64,000 nt of DNA from Oscillospiraceae bacterium (GTDB lineage: Bacteria; Bacillota; Clostridia; Oscillospirales; Oscillospiraceae), in NCBI GenBank assembly GCA_017430455.1, contig JAFRMX010000013.1, positions 1 through 64,000 on the forward strand. Reading direction: 5' to 3'. Below are positions 1-8,372 of this stretch, one piece after another (position 1 is the first letter of the stretch; every line of letters begins with the position of its first letter). The notes beneath the pieces are model-generated. The model saw only the letters and a program-made list of their open reading frames with translations, was not told where the DNA came from and made no database searches. The position numbers and the translations under genes are program-made.

Positions 1-651
1 CGTCAGCGTTATGCTGTCAGTCGCGCCTGCTTTCTTCGCCATGACAAAGCATCTCTTCGCCACCGCCATCTCTATGCCTGCCGCTATCTCATCCATCGGT
101 TTGCCTTCTCCGACCAGCGTGATAACTTCAGACTCCGCAAATACCGTGCACTGTGCCGTTATGGGGATGACGTTCTTTGCTCCCAGCGACAGCTTGGAGA
201 AATCCTCAAGGCTCATCTCAAAGCTTCTTGCCATAGCTTCAAAAAATCTTCCCGTTCCGGCCGAGCACTTGTCGTTCATCGCAAAGTTCTTTACTGTTCC
301 GTCAGTGTCGATGTTGATGCCCTTTACGTCCTGCCCGCCGATATCTATGATCGCCTTGACCGTAGGATCTGTTATATGCACACCCATCGCATGGCAGGAT
401 ATCTCCGAGATGTTCTCGTCAGCAAACGGAACCTTGTTTCTGCCGTATCCCGTGCCTATGAGGTATGCCAGATCTTTGGATGAATGAAGCTCAGGTACCT
501 GATTTATTACTTCCTGCATCGCTATCTCCGCGCTCTGCTGGGAGTTTATCTTGCTCATGATTGTGGTATTCGCTACCATCTTTCCTGTCTCATCCAGTAT
601 TACTGCTTTCGTATATGTCGATCCTACGTCGCAGCCGCCAAAGTATTTCAT
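1..651 (-). CDS. 2-hydroxyacyl-CoA dehydratase activator (HgdC/FldI type), 3' end missing
   Basis: ATPase of the BadF/BadG/BcrA/HgdC group, which uses ATP hydrolysis to drive one electron from a low-potential donor into a 2-hydroxyacyl-CoA dehydratase. Reading from the ATG at 651 (GGAGG nine bases upstream) the protein starts MKYFGGCDVGSTYTKAVILD, the ASKHA phosphate-1 loop. It continues with DIGGQDVK (phosphate-2), and NDKCSAGTGRF, whose Cys normally ligates the bridging 4Fe-4S cluster. About 217 codons are present of a usual 250-270; the C-terminus lies beyond the window. It follows the two dehydratase subunits on the same strand, 59 bases after the nearer one, and is probably the last or next-to-last gene of that operon. 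Family assignment is firm; the substrate is not known. Confidence 0.93.
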   Translation of the reverse strand, partial: MKYFGGCDVGSTYTKAVILDETGKMVANTTIMSKINSQQSAEIAMQEVINQVPELHSSKDLAYLIGTGYGRNKVPFADENISEISCHAMGVHITDPTVKAIIDIGGQDVKGINIDTDGTVKNFAMNDKCSAGTGRFFEAMARSFEMSLEDFSKLSLGAKNVIPITAQCTVFAESEVITLVGEGKPMDEIAAGIEMAVAKRCFVMAKKAGATDSITLT

Positions 652-710
652 CTATTATTTCCTCCGATTTATTATTTCTTATTCAGTATAACTGTACTTT
701 TGGATCCGGA

Positions 711-2501
711 TCACATGCAGACTTCATCTTCAAACTCAACGAGCGAAGGATCCACAGGTTCTGCATTCTTTACTGTACGCATGTAATTTGAAACCTTGTC
801 GCGCATCGTGCGTCTGGAAACCGTTCTCGGATCCATAAGGTCATGCTCGACCCAAATCAGGTCGTAACCGCGCTGACGGCCCTGTTCATCCAGAATACCC
901 TGGACAGTTGCCATATTCTTGCACGCGACGTTCTGATACATGATTACGAGCGGAGCGTTCCATGCTTCGACCTGACGCCAGCATTCGTCAACAACATTCT
1001 GGTAGCCGCCGTTGGTGTGGCGTCTCATGACCATACGCTCGTAGAGACGCGCAAGGTCACGGAGAGCTTCTTCCTTATCTTCAGTCTCGAGGTGCTTTGT
1101 GAAGTTAAGGGATTCCATCTCAACGAGGACATTGATGCCCCAGCAGTTTGCAGCCCAGTTGGAGAAGTTAGCATAGTAGTGTGCAGGGCAGGACCAGACA
1201 AGTGCTCTGTATTTCATCTTTCCGGGCCACGGCTCTTCCTTGGCCGCGTAAGCCTTCTGAAGGATCTTGGAGACCTTCTGCTGTGTTATGAAGGTCCTCG
1301 GGTCGGCGCCGCCGTCCATCTCGTAATTCCACTTGCGGTACAGCTCATAAGCGGGACCGAGAAGCTGAGGATAAGCGGATTTGTTGATCTCCCATTTCTC
1401 GAGCTCGTAATCCGTCTCGGCGTTGAAGCGTTTGATCTGCGTGAAATATGCATCCCAGGACCACTTCTGTCCGGTCTTCTCTTCTATGAATTTTATGCAG
1501 GCTTTGATATCCTCTGCGCCCATCTGGACTGTCTCTTCGTCAGCATATCTGACCGGGAAGCAGAGATGGAATACCGGAGTATTCGGGAAGCGTCTCGAGA
1601 AGTAGGAGGACGCCATCGTGGAACCGTCGCACGGCATTGAGGAGGAGATGAATCCAGCGCCGATGTCCGGCTCGGCATCCACGACCAGGGAGCCGCACTC
1701 TGAAGACGGAACAGGACAGGTGTCTGCAGGAAGACCAAAGGACTCGACCGCGTCTATGTACGGGATGCAGACGAGCTGGTCTATCTCGGAGACGAGGAAC
1801 ACGGGCAGCAGCTGGTGAGGCAGACCGAGCACTCCCGGGAAACCGGCCATGATCTGGCCCATGGTCATCTCGTCGAAGGTTATCATCATCTTGTTGAGTT
1901 CATCGCTGTTGCCGTTCTTGCGGTCGGCCTTGGCTATGAACACAAGGTTCTCTGCAACATAACGGAATATGTCGTACATGAACATGTGGCTCATGCGGAG
2001 GTTCGATCCTCTCATGCCCATCAGGTTCTTGTCGAGGAATCCGTGGCAACAGAAATAGGATATCCACCAACGGTAGTAGAATGTGGCGTTGAGAGCGGGC
2101 ACAAGGTCCTTCGAGAATGTGCCGAGCAGCATGCCCCACATTCTTGCCCATTCCCAGAAGTCATACGCAGTATCTTTTATTCCGCGCCATTCGCGGCGGA
2201 CTGTCGCCATGGATCCTGCTTTGTAAAGACGGCCGAGACGCTTCTCGCCGTGGAGGATTGCTTCTTTCTTTTCCTCCGGGGTGCAGGCCATGAACGCATT
2301 ATATTCTTCCGCAGCTCTCTTGCCGAAATCGACCCAACCCTTGCAGAAGCTCTTTGCAGTTGCGCTCCAGTCGGTCTCTCCGAGCATCTCGCCGAAGATT
2401 CCGAGAACCTCGACCAGGTTCTTGCCCTGGGCCTTCCAGTCTATATTGTCCTTGGCCTTGAAAAATTTGGGATTCGGAAACTGTATCTTTTCCTTTGCCA
2501 T
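711..2501 (-). CDS. 2-hydroxyacyl-CoA dehydratase / benzoyl-CoA reductase family subunit (596 aa)
   Basis: Large subunit of a HgdB/BcrB-family enzyme, which removes water from (R)-2-hydroxyacyl-CoA or does a related low-potential reduction through Fe-S clusters. At 596 aa it is clearly longer than the usual 370-480 aa subunit; the first ~130 residues (aromatic- and Lys-rich) look like an extension. Cys positions typical of cluster binding are scattered (YFCCHGF near 150; TCPVPSSECG near 270; YANFSNWAANCWG in the C-terminal third). Its ATG shares one base with the stop codon of the upstream 401-aa subunit (TAATG), so the two are translationally coupled, as expected for heterodimer partners. 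Neither CoA substrate nor whether it is a true dehydratase can be read from sequence; a double-cubane-cluster-like reductase is a possible alternative. Confidence 0.85.
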   Translation of the reverse strand: MAKEKIQFPNPKFFKAKDNIDWKAQGKNLVEVLGIFGEMLGETDWSATAKSFCKGWVDFGKRAAEEYNAFMACTPEEKKEAILHGEKRLGRLYKAGSMATVRREWRGIKDTAYDFWEWARMWGMLLGTFSKDLVPALNATFYYRWWISYFCCHGFLDKNLMGMRGSNLRMSHMFMYDIFRYVAENLVFIAKADRKNGNSDELNKMMITFDEMTMGQIMAGFPGVLGLPHQLLPVFLVSEIDQLVCIPYIDAVESFGLPADTCPVPSSECGSLVVDAEPDIGAGFISSSMPCDGSTMASSYFSRRFPNTPVFHLCFPVRYADEETVQMGAEDIKACIKFIEEKTGQKWSWDAYFTQIKRFNAETDYELEKWEINKSAYPQLLGPAYELYRKWNYEMDGGADPRTFITQQKVSKILQKAYAAKEEPWPGKMKYRALVWSCPAHYYANFSNWAANCWGINVLVEMESLNFTKHLETEDKEEALRDLARLYERMVMRRHTNGGYQNVVDECWRQVEAWNAPLVIMYQNVACKNMATVQGILDEQGRQRGYDLIWVEHDLMDPRTVSRRTMRDKVSNYMRTVKNAEPVDPSLVEFEDEVCM

Positions 2502-3706
2502 TATTTGATACCCTCCTCTTTATGGATTCTCTTGATCTCGAGAGATTCGACGAAGGCCTGTACTCGTGTCCTGAGCTGTCCGGAATTACCGTTGTTGTAC
2601 AGCCTGTCAATGGACAGTATAGGCCAGCCGTATTCGTCATGCATGATATGCGATACCAGCGCGCGTTCAAAGCCCCAGTAGTCGCAGTACTTCATCTGCT
2701 CATAGATTATGCCTTCGGCGTTGAACTCCCTGGCCAGGCGGTCAGCAGTCGTGCGACGCTGAAGGACCTTTTCGTCTGAAATGTACCTGGCGCATTCCGA
2801 GTGTTCCATCTCGAACAGGCATATCTGACGGAGGGCATCTTCATCATCCTTGAGTTCGATTACTTCTCTTCCCGGCGTGGAGCCGAAGCAGTAGCGGTCA
2901 GATACTACAAGTGCTCCGCAGCCCTCAATGAGCTTTGTGAGGCTCGGATCGTCTATCTCGGAACCTACGATCGCTACTCTTGCCCTGTAAGGACTTACTT
3001 TATCGGGTTTGCGCTTCTTAAGCTCATCCAGAGTATCTCTAAGATACGGAAGAATAAGCGCCTTCGGGCAGGTATAAGAGACAAGGTTAAGAACGTGGTA
3101 CTCATATCCTGTAATAACGGGATTATCTGCCTTGCGCATCTGACCGATCTCGGTAAGTATCTGACAGACTTCATTGTGCTCTTTCACTGCCTTGCGGATG
3201 GCCGCGTCGGACGTGTCAACTCCATAGACTTCCGTAAGCTTGTCGAGAACACGAAGCCTCATCTGTTTGACGTAGGAGTCAAGCGTATAGTCCGTGATCT
3301 TATACGGAATGTCACAGTGTGTAACGAAGAAGCCGGGCTTCTCGTTGACATTGAGTATTTCGAAATGCTCCATAGCGCGGTTCATCATGGAACACGCGTC
3401 AACGCCTATCAGAGCGTCGAGAAACTGATATCCGCCTTCAATGGCTCTCTCGACTAAAGCTCTTGCATACTCGCATGTGTAGTTGGACATGTAGTATGTG
3501 GCTATGTCGATCGATCCGGTGTTTGGAGCACGGAGACGTACCGAAAAGCACTTGTCTACATTCAGCAGAGCCTCGGGAACATGGTAGCAGGTATAACCTA
3601 TCGCCAAGCCGCCCTCGGCCTGGGCTTGTTTGACAAGCTCATTGTCGGCGTTCTCAAGCAGATTTTCGAAATAAATCATGTGCTTAAGATCTTTCAAATG
3701 ATACAC
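2501..3706 (-). CDS. 2-hydroxyacyl-CoA dehydratase family subunit (401 aa)
   Basis: Second HgdB-family subunit of normal length. Characteristic features are IGYTCYHVPEALL near residue 38 (the N-terminal cluster Cys region), YTCEYARALVE near 72, a middle Rossmann-like segment RVAIVGSEIDDPSLTKLIE, and the C-terminal MKYCDYWGFE motif that supplies another cluster Cys. It sits between the CooC-like gene (28 bases upstream) and the 596-aa subunit (overlap of one base). Gene order CooC-like, small subunit, large subunit, activator suggests one maturation-plus-enzyme operon. Likely role is amino-acid or hydroxy-acid fermentation, inferred from the family only. Confidence 0.87.
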   Translation of the reverse strand: MYHLKDLKHMIYFENLLENADNELVKQAQAEGGLAIGYTCYHVPEALLNVDKCFSVRLRAPNTGSIDIATYYMSNYTCEYARALVERAIEGGYQFLDALIGVDACSMMNRAMEHFEILNVNEKPGFFVTHCDIPYKITDYTLDSYVKQMRLRVLDKLTEVYGVDTSDAAIRKAVKEHNEVCQILTEIGQMRKADNPVITGYEYHVLNLVSYTCPKALILPYLRDTLDELKKRKPDKVSPYRARVAIVGSEIDDPSLTKLIEGCGALVVSDRYCFGSTPGREVIELKDDEDALRQICLFEMEHSECARYISDEKVLQRRTTADRLAREFNAEGIIYEQMKYCDYWGFERALVSHIMHDEYGWPILSIDRLYNNGNSGQLRTRVQAFVESLEIKRIHKEEGIK

Positions 3707-3734
3707 CTCTTTTTCTTTTCAGATTTTATTTAAA

Positions 3735-4499
3735 TTAAAGGATCTCCATTTTTACAAGGGCTTCTTTCGCGCCCTTAAGAAGCGCAGATTCCTCGGGAAG
3801 GTCCATAACGCTTCTGCCCTTTATATCATTGGCTGCAAACACAGTGTCGGATGGAATGCATGCCAGCACTTCCACTCCCGGAACGCTTATCAGCCCTGAA
3901 AGTTCCGGATTTGTCATTCGGTTAATAACAGCACCGATCTTTTCGTATACGATGAGATCATCTGCCACGCTTTTTATCGTTGAGATGACCTGGTTGCCTT
4001 TTTTGCTCTGGTCAGAAACCAAGAGCAGATGAGTAACTTTATCCATGACTCTGCGCTGGATCTGTTCTATACCTGCCTCGGCATCAATTACAACATAGTC
4101 AAAACTGTTGGCAAGGAGGCTGATGACTTCTTTGAGATAAGAATTGACTTTGCAATAGCATCCGCTGCTCTCAGGTCTGCCAATGCTCAAAAAAGCAAAG
4201 CCCGGCATCTCGACGAGTGCGTCGAATATCTTAAACCTGGCTTCGCTCAGCAGCTCGAGAGCTTCCCTCGTATCTCCGTTTTCTACGCTGTCAACGATGC
4301 TCATGCGAATGTCATCCAGAGTCATTTTGACATCGACTCCAAGGGCAACAGAAAGACCTACAGCAGGGTCTGCGTCGATCGCGAGGATCTTTTTCTCAGG
4401 GAAACTTTCGACCAGATGCCGTACTATACACGCGGAAATAGAAGTCTTGCCGACGCCGCCTTTGCCGACGACGGCAATTATTTTTGCTTTATTATCCAT
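3735..4499 (-). CDS. CooC-like MinD-family metallochaperone ATPase
   Basis: Deviant Walker A P-loop ATPase: VGKGGVGKTS at residues ~11-20, ADPAVG switch-like motif, VVIDAEAG Walker B. It carries the CooC signature CYC (Cys114 and Cys116), the C-x-C pair that binds Ni or another metal at the dimer interface in CO-dehydrogenase maturation proteins. The start is taken at the ATG at 4499 (MDNKAK), preceded by GGAAGGG at good spacing; an in-frame GTG at 4526 has no clear SD. No carbon monoxide dehydrogenase gene is visible here; the neighbours are dehydratase-family genes, so it may help assemble or insert the metal cluster of that enzyme. Family sure, client inferred. Confidence 0.85.
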   Translation of the reverse strand: MDNKAKIIAVVGKGGVGKTSISACIVRHLVESFPEKKILAIDADPAVGLSVALGVDVKMTLDDIRMSIVDSVENGDTREALELLSEARFKIFDALVEMPGFAFLSIGRPESSGCYCKVNSYLKEVISLLANSFDYVVIDAEAGIEQIQRRVMDKVTHLLLVSDQSKKGNQVISTIKSVADDLIVYEKIGAVINRMTNPELSGLISVPGVEVLACIPSDTVFAANDIKGRSVMDLPEESALLKGAKEALVKMEIL

Positions 4500-4637
4500 A
4501 TGAGATACCCTTCCTGCAGAATACACCTATCCTATTGTGAGCATTTTAACATAAATAGCCCCTGTCCGCAAGGCGATACTTTTGTAAAATGGCTATACAA
4601 AATCGCGTGAACTGTAAAATCCACGCGACTTGAGTTT

Positions 4638-5084
4638 TTACCAGTCTATCGGCTTGTTCCCCGTTGCCTTTTCTCCAAGACGGTTTGCCCAGTTTTCCGG
4701 ATATCTCACAGAATACTTTTCAGAAGGCCTCCTGCCTCTTTTTTTCAAAAAACTGAAATAGTGGAAACGGAGCATTGAAGGAAGCCCGACCACCAGAGGA
4801 AAAAAAGGCCCGAGCATCATAGACTGGACCGTATGCCCGTATTCATGGCTCAGAACTTTATTGTATGTTGCCTTTGGGAGCATATCATCCGTAAATATAA
4901 ACATGCCCATGGCAAAATAGCCTTTCCGGGCTTTTTTCCTGTTTGTATAATGCGTGACTATCGCGTTTTTGTATCTGTGCCAGTCCTTCTGACGCCAAAG
5001 TACCGCCATGCAGAGTCCCGAGAGGTTCTGTATAAAGCCCCAGGTCCACTGAATAATAAAACATATTATAAATTGAACATCCAT
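4638..5084 (-). CDS. Small membrane protein with HEYGH zinc-protease-like motif
   Basis: 148 aa. An N-terminal hydrophobic segment (VQFIICFIIQWTWGFI, residues 3-18) is followed by a basic stretch, then a motif LSHEYGHTVQSMMLG near residues 78-92. HExxH-type sequences in small membrane proteins usually mean a zinc metallopeptidase fold, and the GHTVQS continuation fits a helix carrying the ligands, but a third ligand is not obvious. C-terminal part is hydrophobic then Arg/Lys rich. No named family recognised. It lies alone, on the same strand as the CooC operon, separated by about 140 bases. Possibly an inactive or minimal gluzincin-like protein; function unknown. Confidence 0.6.
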   Translation of the reverse strand: MDVQFIICFIIQWTWGFIQNLSGLCMAVLWRQKDWHRYKNAIVTHYTNRKKARKGYFAMGMFIFTDDMLPKATYNKVLSHEYGHTVQSMMLGPFFPLVVGLPSMLRFHYFSFLKKRGRRPSEKYSVRYPENWANRLGEKATGNKPIDW

Positions 5085-5177
5085 ATCATCACCGCGTAAT
5101 ATTATAAACTTCCCTCTCGGATTTTACTACAGAAATATCCATACAGCGGTCCGAATCACATATCAAACGTTTATAAA

Positions 5178-5212
5178 ACAAAAGAAGCGCCGGCTGCCGA
5201 CGCTTCTTTTGT
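5178..5212 (-). terminator. Intrinsic terminator of the HU remnant
   Basis: ACAAAAGAAGCG at 5178-5189 pairs with CGCTTCTTTTGT at 5201-5212, with an extra GC-rich inner part, and reads into a T run on the minus strand. It follows the HU remnant by about 20 bases. Confidence 0.8.
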
Positions 5213-5231
5213 TTGAACTGGTACATCGCTG

Positions 5232-5366
5232 TCAGTTGATCTTATCCTTGAAAGCTTTGCCGGCCTTGAAAATATGGGTATTGCTTGCTCCAATTTCGAT
5301 GGTCTCGCCGTTTGCGGGGTTGCGGCCCTGACGGGCGCCACGGTGCTTGCAAAAAAAGTCCCGCAT
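5232..5366 (-). pseudogene. 3' remnant of an HU/IHF-family DNA-binding protein gene
   Basis: The minus strand reads KHRGARQGRNPANGETIEIG followed by ...FKAGKAFKDKIN and stop, which is the C-terminal third of HU (RNP arm tip and last helix). The N-terminal half (MNKTEL..., GFGTF) is not upstream: the sequence before KHRG reads MRDFFC. The residues GTFFCKHRG would be restored by one extra T in the 7-T run at about 5351-5357 (A run on the plus strand), so there is also a likely frameshift. The gene's terminator is intact. This is the border between the dehydratase region and the GC-rich TIR operon, so the break may mark an insertion or deletion end. A 44-aa translated fragment is possible but unlikely to work. 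Confidence 0.75.
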
Positions 5367-5444
5367 TTTGATATCGTATCATATCATTTTACGTTTCTTT
5401 TTTCACATACAAAGCCTGCGCCTTCCGGAGAAATACGCAGCAGT

Positions 5445-7502
5445 TTATTGGTTCAGCAGGGCATAGATCACCGGAAGAGAATCGCTCTCCATTCCCGCCG
5501 CTTGCTGCGCCTCCAGATCACGGCGGATCATCTCGACCTGTCCTTCCCCGAGAGCGGCAACCGCGGAGAAGAGCATTTCAGCGTCCTCTTCGTAGCCGCA
5601 GTACAGACATGCATAGGCAAGAATTAAGTTGACCAGGACATTGTCCGGCTGAAGCTCATATGCCTCATTGGCAGCGTCAAATGCCCCAAGAGGATCCCGC
5701 CCGTAAATCAGCCGGTAATAGCTAAGCCATGCCAGATACTGCGCCAGATCGTATTCGCCGAGGCCATCAATCGCTGACTCATAGGTGCGGAGTCCCTCCT
5801 CAAAAAGTGCCAGGGACTGCGCGTAATCCGGCAGTTTAAAAGCATTTTCCCCACGATTGATCAGCGAGAGCGCCGCCATTGCCCGGTCATGGGCGGAGCC
5901 GGTCTGCTCGGCGAGAGCGCCGCTGATTTCCGCGGCGCGAGAATAATATTCGTCAGCCGAGGTGTAGTCACCGTGCATGTTGAGGCTTATAGCCCGATTG
6001 TTGCAGAGTTCTGCCAAATTACGCTGATATGCGGTGTTCTCGCCGTCCAACGCCATCTCTTCTGCAAGCCCGATGGCCAGGGCATAGACCGCGTCGGCCT
6101 CTTCAAAACTGCCCTCGTCGGTCAACACCGCAGCCAGCATGCTCATGGTCTGCACGACTTGCCCCCTGTTCTGCAAAGAATCCACAGACGCAAGCAGCCT
6201 CTCGCAGATCGTCCTGGCCTCACGGAGATGCTGCTCCGCATCTTGATAACGTCCCTGACGGTAGAGCAGCACGCCATAGTTGTTGTGGACGCGAGCCGCA
6301 GTCTCGAGCCCGCGTGTATCCGCAACGCCCTCCAGCAGCGCGATACAGGCGTCAAAGGAACTTGCGGCAGCTTTCCCGTCGCCGCGGTCGGCGGCGTTGG
6401 CGCCGTCGTTCAGATAAAATTCCGCCAGGCGCAATCGATCCTCCTCCAACCTCATCTGGCACGCAATCGCGTGCGCGTAGGCCTCCGCCGCCTCGTCATA
6501 TCGGCCCGACGCATGATAGATGTTCCCCAGGTTGTTATACGCCGAAGCGAGCTTTTCTCCGCTCCCCCTCGCTCCGCGGAGCAGCAGCTCGTCATAGCTG
6601 CCGATCGCGGTCTCCTGCGCCGCGAGCGCCTCATCGTATCTGCCGAGCACAGCTCTGGCGTTGGCCAGCTTTTCATAATTGGCCGCAGCCTCGATCTCCG
6701 CATTGTCCCGATCCGATGACAGACGCAAAATGGCATTCAGTTCCTCGGTATTTCTCTCAAGGATGCCCGCTATGCGGCTGTAAGCTCCAGGCACGTTGGT
6801 CAGATGGTCCGGGAGTGAATAGGTCAGCTCGTTGAGGATGCGCATGGAGGCCTGTTCCCGCATACGCGCGGTGTCCCGATAGCCTTGGGCCAGACTCATA
6901 AGGCCGAGGGAGACCGCAGCGACGGCCGCAAAGGCGGCAAGTCCCGCGGCTGTCCTGGCAGCAAAGCGACGGTTCCTGCGCAGCGTGTGCTCCCGAAGCA
7001 GCTCCTCCTCCTTGCATCCTGCAACGTCGGCAATGGCGCGGAGGATCTTCGTTTCCGCCTTGGCCATCATCGTTTTAACGACGCTGCCAGGCGTACGTAT
7101 ATCCATGATGCGTTCCCGGATATCCGGCACCAGCCTGAGCGACGGCGGAAAAGAATGTTCGGGATCGCCAGAGATGAGCAGGGGGTAGATATGCTCTGCC
7201 CGTCCCAATTCGATAAAGGTCGCGACCTCACGGTCGATCCATTCTGAACTAGGGGTGTCGGTGGAGCATACGACGATCAGGCAGCGCGTCGAACGCAGGG
7301 CCTGGTCGATAGTATCGGTAAGAATTCGGCTGACGGGCAGCTCCTCCATATCCCGGAAAGCGCGGTGAACGTCCTCGCAGCCACGCTCCCGCAGCGCCTT
7401 CGGCAGCCGGTAGTTCTCCACCAGCTCGAAGGTCTTTCGGGTGATCTCCGCGTCGAGGGGCTTGTGGCGATAGCTGAAAAAGAAATCGTAGCGAAAGCTC
7501 AT
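5445..7502 (-). CDS. Membrane TIR receptor-like protein with C-terminal TPR domain
   Basis: 685 aa in three parts. Residues 4-135 are a TIR domain: YDFFFSYRH (first strand and box 1), FRDMEELP (BB-loop region), LIVVCSTDTPSSEWIDREV, with Trp88 and Glu92 giving the W-x-x-x-E arrangement that carries the catalytic Glu in NAD-cleaving TIRs. Residues ~185-206 are one transmembrane helix preceded by RRNRRFAAR, so by the positive-inside rule the TIR is cytoplasmic and the rest outside. Residues ~270-670 are about ten TPR-like repeats (ASAYNNLGNIYHASGRYDEA and similar). Last gene of a five-gene operon; its ATG overlaps the stop of the preceding TIR gene by 4 bases. Probable role is sensing outside and NAD-based signalling inside; this is inference. 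A WD40/TPR-TIR family of this type is common in gut Clostridia. Confidence 0.85.
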   Translation of the reverse strand: MSFRYDFFFSYRHKPLDAEITRKTFELVENYRLPKALRERGCEDVHRAFRDMEELPVSRILTDTIDQALRSTRCLIVVCSTDTPSSEWIDREVATFIELGRAEHIYPLLISGDPEHSFPPSLRLVPDIRERIMDIRTPGSVVKTMMAKAETKILRAIADVAGCKEEELLREHTLRRNRRFAARTAAGLAAFAAVAAVSLGLMSLAQGYRDTARMREQASMRILNELTYSLPDHLTNVPGAYSRIAGILERNTEELNAILRLSSDRDNAEIEAAANYEKLANARAVLGRYDEALAAQETAIGSYDELLLRGARGSGEKLASAYNNLGNIYHASGRYDEAAEAYAHAIACQMRLEEDRLRLAEFYLNDGANAADRGDGKAAASSFDACIALLEGVADTRGLETAARVHNNYGVLLYRQGRYQDAEQHLREARTICERLLASVDSLQNRGQVVQTMSMLAAVLTDEGSFEEADAVYALAIGLAEEMALDGENTAYQRNLAELCNNRAISLNMHGDYTSADEYYSRAAEISGALAEQTGSAHDRAMAALSLINRGENAFKLPDYAQSLALFEEGLRTYESAIDGLGEYDLAQYLAWLSYYRLIYGRDPLGAFDAANEAYELQPDNVLVNLILAYACLYCGYEEDAEMLFSAVAALGEGQVEMIRRDLEAQQAAGMESDSLPVIYALLNQ

Positions 7503-8344
7503 TCGCCGCCTCCTCTCTCCACTTCGTCAAGAAGTTCTCCGAGGCTGAGTTCGTCAAGGCCGGCACGCGCGTTTTCGATGGCTTCGCCGATATAGGCCAT
7601 TGCCTGCCCGTCCCCCTCAAAGGCGGCGGGCAGTTCCTCGATCGTGCGTTGCGCGATGGATATGCTCAGCTTTGTCTGTTCCTCGGCAATTTGCCCCTCG
7701 TTCCGGGCGATCAGTCCGAGTCGCAGGAAAATACCCGCGGCAGCAAGACACACCGCTCCGACCACGGCCAGCGCAACAGCGGCTGCGTGCCGTCTCCGGC
7801 GACGGTGACGCTGTTCCAGATCGTCCGGGTGAAGACCGAGGACTGACGCGGCAATACGCACGGTCTCATAGTTCAGCACCTCTCTGCGGCGTTTCCCGGT
7901 CACGCCGCGAAGATCCGCAGCAACCGGCTCGATGGTCTCGACGTGTTCAATCACACTCAGATCCGGCAGGATATGCCGCACCGTTTTTTTCTCAATAAAG
8001 CTCTCAGGAAAGGACTCCGCCGGTTCGCCTGCTGCGATCACCGCGATGATCCCGTTCTTCCCGTGCGTCTCCTGAAAGCAGTTCAAGCGCTCCAGGATGA
8101 CCGGATTGTTCCGTGTCGCGGGCGAACAGATCAGCGCCAGAAAGCGGGAGGCGTTCACCTTCGCGCGCCACGCCTCGTCCAGCGGCATCTCGTCGCAATC
8201 GTAGAGGATCCGCCGATAGCTCTGCTCGGGATCCGGCAAATTGACATTCGCCGGCAGCCGGTAGCTCTGCAGGCTCTCGCCCAATCTGTGAGCGACCGCC
8301 GCATCAGATTTGGTTGAGAGAATACAGATGTCGAAGACTTCCAT
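7499..8344 (-). CDS. Single-pass membrane protein with degenerate TIR domain
   Basis: 281 aa from the ATG at 8344 (AGAGGGGCGG upstream); the reading frame is open further upstream but without a start supported by an SD. Residues 3-130 align with the TIR of the next gene (FDICILST, LYDCDEMPLDEAW, FLALICSP), including the SFP segment. At the position of Trp88/Glu92 of the partner it has PVILER: Trp is replaced by Val and the catalytic Glu by Arg, so it is probably enzymatically inactive, though a Glu one position earlier leaves doubt. A strongly basic stretch (RHRRRRRH, 179-186) precedes one transmembrane helix (~187-208); some 70 residues, helical, would be outside. It is translationally coupled to the TIR-TPR gene, suggesting a heteromeric complex. 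Confidence 0.78.
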   Translation of the reverse strand: MEVFDICILSTKSDAAVAHRLGESLQSYRLPANVNLPDPEQSYRRILYDCDEMPLDEAWRAKVNASRFLALICSPATRNNPVILERLNCFQETHGKNGIIAVIAAGEPAESFPESFIEKKTVRHILPDLSVIEHVETIEPVAADLRGVTGKRRREVLNYETVRIAASVLGLHPDDLEQRHRRRRRHAAAVALAVVGAVCLAAAGIFLRLGLIARNEGQIAEEQTKLSISIAQRTIEELPAAFEGDGQAMAYIGEAIENARAGLDELSLGELLDEVERGGGE

Positions 8345-8372
8345 GTTCCGCCCCTCTTTTCTTTCGGCCTGC

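Noticed and set aside
843..2681. Long plus-strand ORFs (265 and 288 codons) opposite the dehydratase subunits
   Set aside because: Antisense to well-supported genes; no SD, no family resemblance, codon shadow of the minus strand.
5274..5627. 117-codon plus-strand ORF over the HU remnant
   Set aside because: Antisense to HU-type sequence and to the 3' end of the TIR-TPR gene; no independent support.
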